Shown here piece by piece: positions 58,212 through 64,000 of a stretch of DNA of 64,000 nucleotides (the first letter of the stretch is position 1; each line of letters begins with the position of its first letter). The stretch is from NCBI GenBank assembly GCA_963082975.1, contig OY720350.1, positions 53,708,734 through 53,772,733 on the forward strand, given 5' to 3'. The position numbers and the translations under genes are program-made. This DNA comes from Labia minor. Lineage: Eukaryota; Arthropoda; Insecta; Dermaptera; Spongiphoridae. Below the pieces are notes generated by a model. The model was not told the DNA's origin and made no database searches. It saw only the letters and a list, made by a program, of their open reading frames with translations.

Positions 58212-58267
58212 AATTAATTTTATTTCAAAACGACGGTCGGTTCTGTGCCTGGGCACATGTCAACTTA
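58212..58267 (+). repeat. Family A 3' end only (A9)
   Basis: Just the last ~55 bases of family A: AATTAATTTTATTTCAAAAC, GACGGTCGGTTC, then the hairpin TGTGCCTGGGCACA and TGTCAACTTA. The hairpin is closer to the variant A7 (CTGTGCCTGGCCACAG). It is a fragment abutting the SINE D3. Confidence 0.8.
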
Positions 58268-58271
58268 TTTA

Positions 58272-58402
58272 AAGTAGCTTCCCAATTTGGATGCTGTAGT
58301 CTGCAAGAATTCCATTCCCATAGACATCAACTCGAAATATTTCTTTGTCAAGCCTGGGGCTTGAACTCGGGTCCAGAGACTTTACCCTTGCAAACTGCGT
58401 GG
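58272..58402 (-). repeat. SINE-like family D copy (D3)
   Basis: A partial copy sharing ATAGACATCAACTCGAAATA, TTTCTTTGTCAAGCCTGGGG and the B-box-like region GGGTTC (minus: CGAGTTCAAGCCCC). It is more diverged than D2 and lacks the far end. Confidence 0.5.
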
Positions 58403-58834
58403 GGTTTTTATTTAAACCAAAATATATATATATATATATATATAATAATTTTAATTTTATATATATATATATATATATCTTTTTTAGGCGAAATTCATTT
58501 ATTGAAATAGTATTATTATTGCTGAATAATTTTGAACTAATATATTTATAGAAAAAAAATATTGTTATAGTTTACATAAATACATACATTAGTTGTAGAT
58601 GAATATTCAAATTTAAATAAATATAAATTTTTTATCTGTTATTTATAATGTTTATTTTTAATATCTGGTCCCTCTGTAATTTTTTTACTTAGTCAAAGTA
58701 TAATTAATCTTTTTAAAATCACGGATAAAACAATGTTTACAAAATAATATATATATATATATATATAATCTCTTCATTTTAATTTCTCATTTATCTAACC
58801 ATAAAAGATATATTCAATTAAAATAGAAAAAAAT
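58403..58834. other. AT-rich DNA with (AT)n tracts
   Basis: (AT)n tracts at 58423-58443, 58459-58478 and 58747-58767. No gene or element boundary was recognised. Confidence 0.5.
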
Positions 58835-59397
58835 CTGGAGTGTCTCCACAAGACTGTCTCGCAATTTGAATTGGATTAAATAACATATATTTTATTTAAA
58901 TTAAATTTAATTAATTATAAATTATAAATTTTAAAATTAATAAATAATATTTATTAAACGCTTGTTTGGTTCTTTGTTGATGGCACCACGTCACGTGCTG
59001 GCGCGTGATTTGCAGTGTTAAAATATTAATTCCGGCACTTCAATCAAGCTGAAATGCTATATATAGCAGTTTTATACAATTTTTAATCATGTTATTTTCA
59101 CGGTCAGTTTAGAGGAAAAAAAATGAACACGTGATAGGTATTGACCCTCTTTTGAAAGAGCTACATTTCTCAAAAGTTGATAGAAAGCTACGAATTTTGA
59201 ATAATTCCCGTATAACAAATTTCATGATTCTAACTCAAATCGTTTTTGCGTAATTTAGTCTAAATACACTCATACACACACACACACACAGAGAGAGAAA
59301 TGTTTCTCAACCTTAGGAACCTTCAAAAAGTATAAAAACATCAAAATCTCGACATTGATAATTTTCGTGATCGCAATACTATCTTTGGCGAGATAGT
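58835..59397 (-). repeat. Family B repeat, full copy
   Basis: A 563-bp minus-strand copy. The 3'-terminal hairpin end lies at 58835 (CTGGAGTGTCTCCA). The subterminal motif is slightly changed (GACTGTCTCGC). The 5' end at 59397 keeps the hairpin ACTATCTC-GCCA-AAGATAGT with one mismatch. It contains an (AC)n array at about 59273-59290, as in the other full copies. Confidence 0.9.
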
Positions 59398-60544
59398 AAA
59401 AATATAAATACATGTGCAAATGATTAATAAAAATAAATGAAATTGAATTTAAAGTTAACATAAATAATTAAAAAATTTTAATATATACATATTAAATAGA
59501 AAAGGAATTAAAATTAATATCTAAATAATCAAATGAAAAAAAAAAACTATTTTTTTATCTTGTTTATGCAAATTATAATATAAAAACATGAATATCATAT
59601 AATAATTTATATTCTGATTAATGATAAAAATAAAAGAGATTATTTTCTAGCGATATTAACTTCTTAATTAATTAAACTACTTGTCATTTATTCAAATTTC
59701 AATTACACTCAAGATTATTCATTTATGAATTTATTACATGAACAATTAATATTAAAATAATATATATATATATATATATATATTCGTTCTTTATAATTAT
59801 ATTACAGTTATATATTTGTATATTTAATTTATTTTTTAAATTTTCAATATAAAATTTTTTTTTATTATAATATAAACATAAATTAGTTATATTTTTTTAA
59901 AATATTTAAAATATTTATAATTCGATTTTGGAAAAATTAAATTCTTTTAACCTTTTCGCCATCACATTATTCATCATTATAATTTAAATTTCTATTTATA
60001 CTAATTATTTAAATTTTTAAATGATAAAAACTTATATAAAATTTCATTGACCTTTGCAAATCAATAATATTTGTTTACTTTAATGTTTCTATATAATTCA
60101 AGGGGTAATGTATACAAATTCGGCAAAACATTAATTTAGTTACATGAGATTGTTTTATTTTTTTTTTTTTGTTTATTTCTATAAAAAAAAACAAAAAAAA
60201 AAGAAACATAGACACAAGTTTTGGCAAACTTACTTATTTAATTAAAAAATAACCTCTTAGAAGGTCCATTAATCAATGCTTCTAAAGTCGAGAGGCTTAC
60301 TGCCTTTTCACACGAGCGACTTTAAAAGTGTAAGGAGAAAGAGAGAAAGAATGTGAAGATCTCTCTCAATCACTTCAATTGGCTAAAACACATTCGTTAT
60401 TTTCCTAAGAAACAATTTTCTTTTTAAAATAGGATATTTTAAATTTATTAGTCTGAGAATTCTTAAAAAAATCTCTTAGAAAAAAAGATCGTATTACTTT
60501 AACATTGGTAAATTGGAAATTATATTCTCTCTATCTATCTATCT
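59398..60544. other. AT-rich DNA, nothing recognised
   Basis: AT-rich with an (AT)n tract at about 59759-59783 and a more balanced patch at 60240-60385 without motif. No gene called. Confidence 0.45.
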
Positions 60545-60775
60545 ATCTGGCTGAATGGTCCTGGCCGCAGCAACCACATTACTCCAAGTACCCTTATTCT
60601 GAGCTAGTCCTACTCCTATTTTCTCCCATCTTTTATCTTGTTTACCGCATTCTTGGTCTTCATACCGAACGTTTTCCAATCGATTTCACCAACAATATAT
60701 TTTCACTAGCCTATAATTACCTATTCTTGTCCATCTCAACTTTCTTGATTTTATTACTCTAACAATTTCTGGAGA
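60520..60775 (-). pseudogene. LINE 3' tail fragment with GATA tail
   Basis: On the minus strand it reads YRLVKIYCW-like RT/tail residues, then WEKIGVGLAQNKGTWSNVVAA (about 60640-60560). The ending matches the QNRNTWRSVVATA block of the 41825-42385 LINE. The tail at 60522-60549 is (GATA)n on this strand. Frames are broken, and it is truncated at its 5' side. Confidence 0.7.
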
Positions 60776-60841
60776 TCCATAGTTATGTAGTCTCCGCTAT
60801 TCCTCATCTTATTTTGGCTCATAAATGCTGATTGAAATGCA

Positions 60842-61672
60842 TGATTGAATCGCTGAAAGTACCAGAATTAATTTTTACCGACCGACGATAGTAAGGGAGG
60901 TATTGTTTTCACACCAAATTTCACATGTGAAGATTTTTACATATCTCCACGAATCATGCATTTTCTTAACAGAAAAAAGTATTTTTAGCATGATGTCTGT
61001 CCGTCCGTATAGATGTGTACAGCCTGAACGGCTCAACGGATTTTGATGAAATTTGGTATATTTACTTAATGCATCAGTGGGATGAATTGATCAACTTTTG
61101 GTGCAAATCCGGAAACCGGAAGTGGCAGTATTAGCGATCGACGATAGGAAGGGAAGGGTTATTTTCACACCAAATTTCACATGAGGATATTTTTTTATAT
61201 ATCACCACGAAAATCATGCACTTTGTATTGGTTTTATCCTCGGGAAAATCATATTTATTAGTTTTTTCTTGATTTAAAATTATATGACGTCATCCAGCCA
61301 TTCATGACGTCACAGCCTGGTCTTGCATATATATTATAAATAAATTAAATTAAAAATATTTATGTTCTATCCATATCTGTTTTTTATTACATTAATAGAT
61401 ATATTAAAATTATTTGAAATTGTTTCTGTAGCTGGAAATTAATTTATTTCAAACCGTCGGTCGGGTCGGACCTGGCCACAGGTCAACTTATTTAACAGTG
61501 CAAATCTCACGCCCCTACACGTGACGTGGTGCCATCAACAAAGAGCCAAACATGCGCTGGTTTAATATTTATTATTTTTAATTTATAATTTAATTATTTA
61601 ATTTAATTTAAATTAATATATGTTATTTAATCCAATTCAAATTTGCGAGATAGTCGAGTGGAGACACTCCAG
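60842..61672 (+). repeat. Family B copy interrupted by family A
   Basis: It begins inside family B (TGATTGAATCGCTGAAAGTA), continues to AATTAATTTTT, is broken by a complete family A copy (60877-61490), then resumes TTTAACAGTGCAAATCTCAC and runs to the normal 3' end GAGACACTCCAG at 61672. The 5' half of family B is missing. Confidence 0.92.
60877..61490 (+). repeat. Family A repeat, long copy (A6), nested
   Basis: A 614-bp long form. It starts ACCGACCGACGATAGT, has both 5' modules, a short CCGTCCGT array, TCCGGAAACCGGAAGTGG, the TATGACGTCATCC block, and subterminal CCGTCGGTCGGG. The 3' hairpin is GACCTG-GCCA-CAGGTC (61469-61484), then AACTTA. The inserted position inside family B gives near-exact ends: ACCG at the left after a T-run, CTTA at the right before TTT. 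Confidence 0.93.
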
Positions 61673-62631
61673 ATTTTTATTTTAAATATGTTGAAAATAA
61701 TCAATATAAAAAATAATTGCTTTTAAAATAGATATTAAAATTAGAAAAATAATAATAATTTTTATAAAAATCACATTTTTACATTTAAACAATTTTATTA
61801 ATGTTGTTTTTTCCGTTATCTTTTATTTATTTTATCTCTTTTCATACGATCGTTGTAAGGAAAACTTGAACTCTGAAAATATAAAAAAAAAATTTAAGAA
61901 ATATTTATCGTTTGAAAGTTTAGAATTTAACACAGAGAAATATTCATAATAAATTTTAAAAATTATTTAATAATAACAATAAAAAAAAATGTTAAATGAA
62001 AAGGGCGTGAAAGGACAAAGAAACACCTGAGCTTTATTGAAAAAGAATGCAAAAGAGTAGAGAACTTAGAGAATAGTTGAAAGAGAGAGAGAAAGAGCGA
62101 GAATATGCTCTAAGATGACGACGGGCTACAAGTTTAGACTCATTTTATATATATTATATATAGGTCTTAACAAATGGAAAAAACATTTGTAAAGAAAGTT
62201 TTTCAAAAGACAATGAGAGTCGTTTTATTCAATCTATTTGTCGTTGTGAGAGTTCAATATTAAGTTTGTTATTTGAAAAAAAAAAAAAAAAGAAGAGAAG
62301 GGGTTGAGGGATAAAAGAAGTGGGTGTTGAATATAATACGTAATAGATGGTGGGGTAGGTATGGAAAGAGTTTGCATTGAAAAAATGGTGTTGGTGAGTA
62401 AATGATGATGTTGATGGTACATATGGGTGTATATATAACTGAAATAAGAGAAGGATGTGAGGAATTAAATAAGGGAAGTGGAATAATGAAGCTGAATTTA
62501 ATGGCAACTTATTAATTAAATAATATTTTCTTATTTAATGAATATTTAATTTTATTGCTATGATATATATAAAATAGTATAAATTATAGAAACAACAAAT
62601 GAATATATACCTACTATATATTAAAAAAAAT
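61673..62631. other. AT-rich DNA, nothing recognised
   Basis: AT-rich sequence with GA-rich blocks at 62080-62100 and 62283-62310 and a G/T-rich stretch at 62320-62420. Overlapping short minus-strand frames are composition artefacts. No gene called. Confidence 0.5.
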
Positions 62632-63230
62632 CTGGAGTGTTTCCACTCGACTATCTCGCAAATTTGATTTAGATTAATTAACATATATTATACTTAAATT
62701 AAATATAATTATTTATATAAATTATAAATTGAAATTAATAGATAATATTTATTAAACCAGCGCATGTATGGCTCTTTGTTGTTGGCACCACGTCACGTGT
62801 TGGCGCGTGAGATTTGCAGTGTAAAAAAATTAATTCTGGTACTTTCAGCGATTCAATCAAGCTCAAATTCTATATATAGCAGTTTTATACAATTATTAAT
62901 CATGTGAAAAATTATCAAACATATATCTTTATTTTTACGGTCACTTTAGAAGAAAAAAAATCAAAACGTTGTAGGTAATGACCCTCTTCCGGTTGAGCTA
63001 CATTTCTCAAAAGTTGATAGAAAACTTTGAATTTTGAATAAAGCTCATGTACCAAATTTCATCATTCTAGCTCAAACCGTTTTTGCGTAATCTTGGTTAC
63101 ATACACACACACACACACATTTTTCTCAACCTTAGTGAAAATGATTCAGGAACCTTCAAAACGTATAAAAACATCAAAATCTCAACATCGAAAATTTTCG
63201 TGATCGCAATACTATCTCTGTCAAGATAGT
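62632..63230 (-). repeat. Family B repeat, full copy
   Basis: A 599-bp minus-strand copy with 3' hairpin CTGGAGTGTTTCCA (one change) at 62632 and 5' end ACTATCTTGACAGAGATAGT at 63230. It includes the TATA-like CTATATATAGCAG, CACGTCACGTG near 62788-62798 and an (AC)n array at about 63101-63118. Confidence 0.9.
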
Positions 63231-64000
63231 AATAAAAATTTAATAAAATAGACGCAATAAAGAGAGAAAAAAAAATTTCAATTTATCAAGAGCATCCTTT
63301 TCAAATTCTAAATCAGAATTGTACGAGTATATCTAAAAATATATAAACAATTAGAAATATTGAGAGAAAAAAAAATTTTTTTAAAAATATAAAAATATGT
63401 GTACTAAATGAAAAATATCCAGAGATAAAAATATGTAGGTATATAAAAATAATTGTATAGATATTTTTTTCATTTTAATAATAATTTTAATAAATTAATT
63501 TTTTTTCTAATTCTATTTTAAATTTTAAATTTAATTTGTAAAATTTAAATAAAAATAAATCATTTGTATATTTATGAAAATTAAAAATTTAAAAAATTAC
63601 AATCTGGTACAATTACATGCAATTATTTAAGTAGCATTTTTACTAAAGGGAAATTCAACAGTTGAATCGTTGTATAGGTGGCCTCATGAGGGATGTAATT
63701 ATATTTATATAATTGAGAGATAGACTTCACACAGGTGGCTACTTTTTATAACTAGAGATGGAAAAATAAACTATAAATAAAAAAAAATTTTTTGTTAAGT
63801 ATTTTTTTATTGACAGCCTGTTAAAATGTTCAGACAAACTTATGTAATAAATTGCCGGACTTATATTTATTTATTATATTTTTTTTTTCTTTTGGTTCTC
63901 ACATTTTTATATAATTTATTTATTTATTTAATAATAACCTTGCCATGTTGCTAATACCATATTTGTTTATGGATTTAATACATATAAATAGATTGTAACA
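63231..64000. other. AT-rich DNA to window end
   Basis: AT-rich sequence. A slightly more balanced patch at 63645-63760 shows no known motif. No gene or element boundary was recognised. Confidence 0.45.

Noticed and set aside
62229..62507. 92-codon minus-strand open frame rich in His, Ser, Pro
   Set aside because: Product of a G/T-rich low-complexity stretch; no signal of selection or a domain.
1..64000. Host protein-coding genes with introns
   Set aside because: I looked for exon-like conserved motifs on both strands and found only transposable-element proteins; very short or weakly conserved exons cannot be excluded without transcript data.

Overview
The window is very AT-rich eukaryotic DNA, packed with (AT)n, (TAA)n and poly-A/T runs. 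I find no host protein-coding gene, no rRNA gene, no convincing functional tRNA gene and no prokaryotic-style gene organisation. Almost every recognisable feature is a transposable element or a relic of one. The mix (mariner relatives, hAT elements, Ty3/Gypsy integrase, non-LTR retrotransposon tails, tRNA-type SINEs) suggests an invertebrate, most likely an arthropod. I cannot name the species.

Layout. 1-7.7 kb: a truncated copy of repeat family B at the window start, a pogo/Tigger-like MITE, several small hAT-type elements with visible 8-bp target duplications (one hAT nested in another), and three copies of repeat family A. 7.7-15.4 kb: mostly AT-rich DNA, with a SINE copy and a foldback element around 10.4 kb. 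15.4-17.1 kb: a decayed non-LTR reverse transcriptase on the minus strand. 17-28.7 kb: AT-rich DNA with a long family A copy, a SINE, a TA-flanked MITE and short LINE tails. 28.7-29.9 kb: a decayed Ty3/Gypsy integrase on the minus strand. 31.7-34.6 kb: a mariner relic and several unclassified islands of more balanced composition.

34.8-38.15 kb holds the best feature: a complete hAT element with matching 8-bp target duplications, terminal and subterminal repeats, and one uninterrupted 619-codon transposase carrying a BED zinc finger and the usual hAT catalytic residues. It resembles the Buster/ZBED5 branch and looks the youngest and least damaged thing here. 38-50 kb: LINE tails, a 105-bp miniature of family B, two copies of a tRNA-like SINE and two short family A copies. 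51-64 kb: a full family B copy, two internally deleted mariner relatives (one keeping a 135-codon in-frame reading frame), two more full family B copies, and a family A copy inserted inside a truncated family B copy.

Families A and B are the main repeat finding. Both lack ordinary terminal inverted repeats. In each, the 5' terminal ~11 bases recur inverted just inside the 3' end, followed by a short 3'-terminal hairpin, and both sit in T-rich sites. This is the architecture described for Helentron-associated non-autonomous elements (HINE/DINE-1 type), so they may depend on a rolling-circle helicase encoded elsewhere. The only apparently complete protein that could act in trans here is the hAT transposase, which could mobilise related hAT miniature elements. 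Nothing suggests the rest of the window works as a host gene unit.
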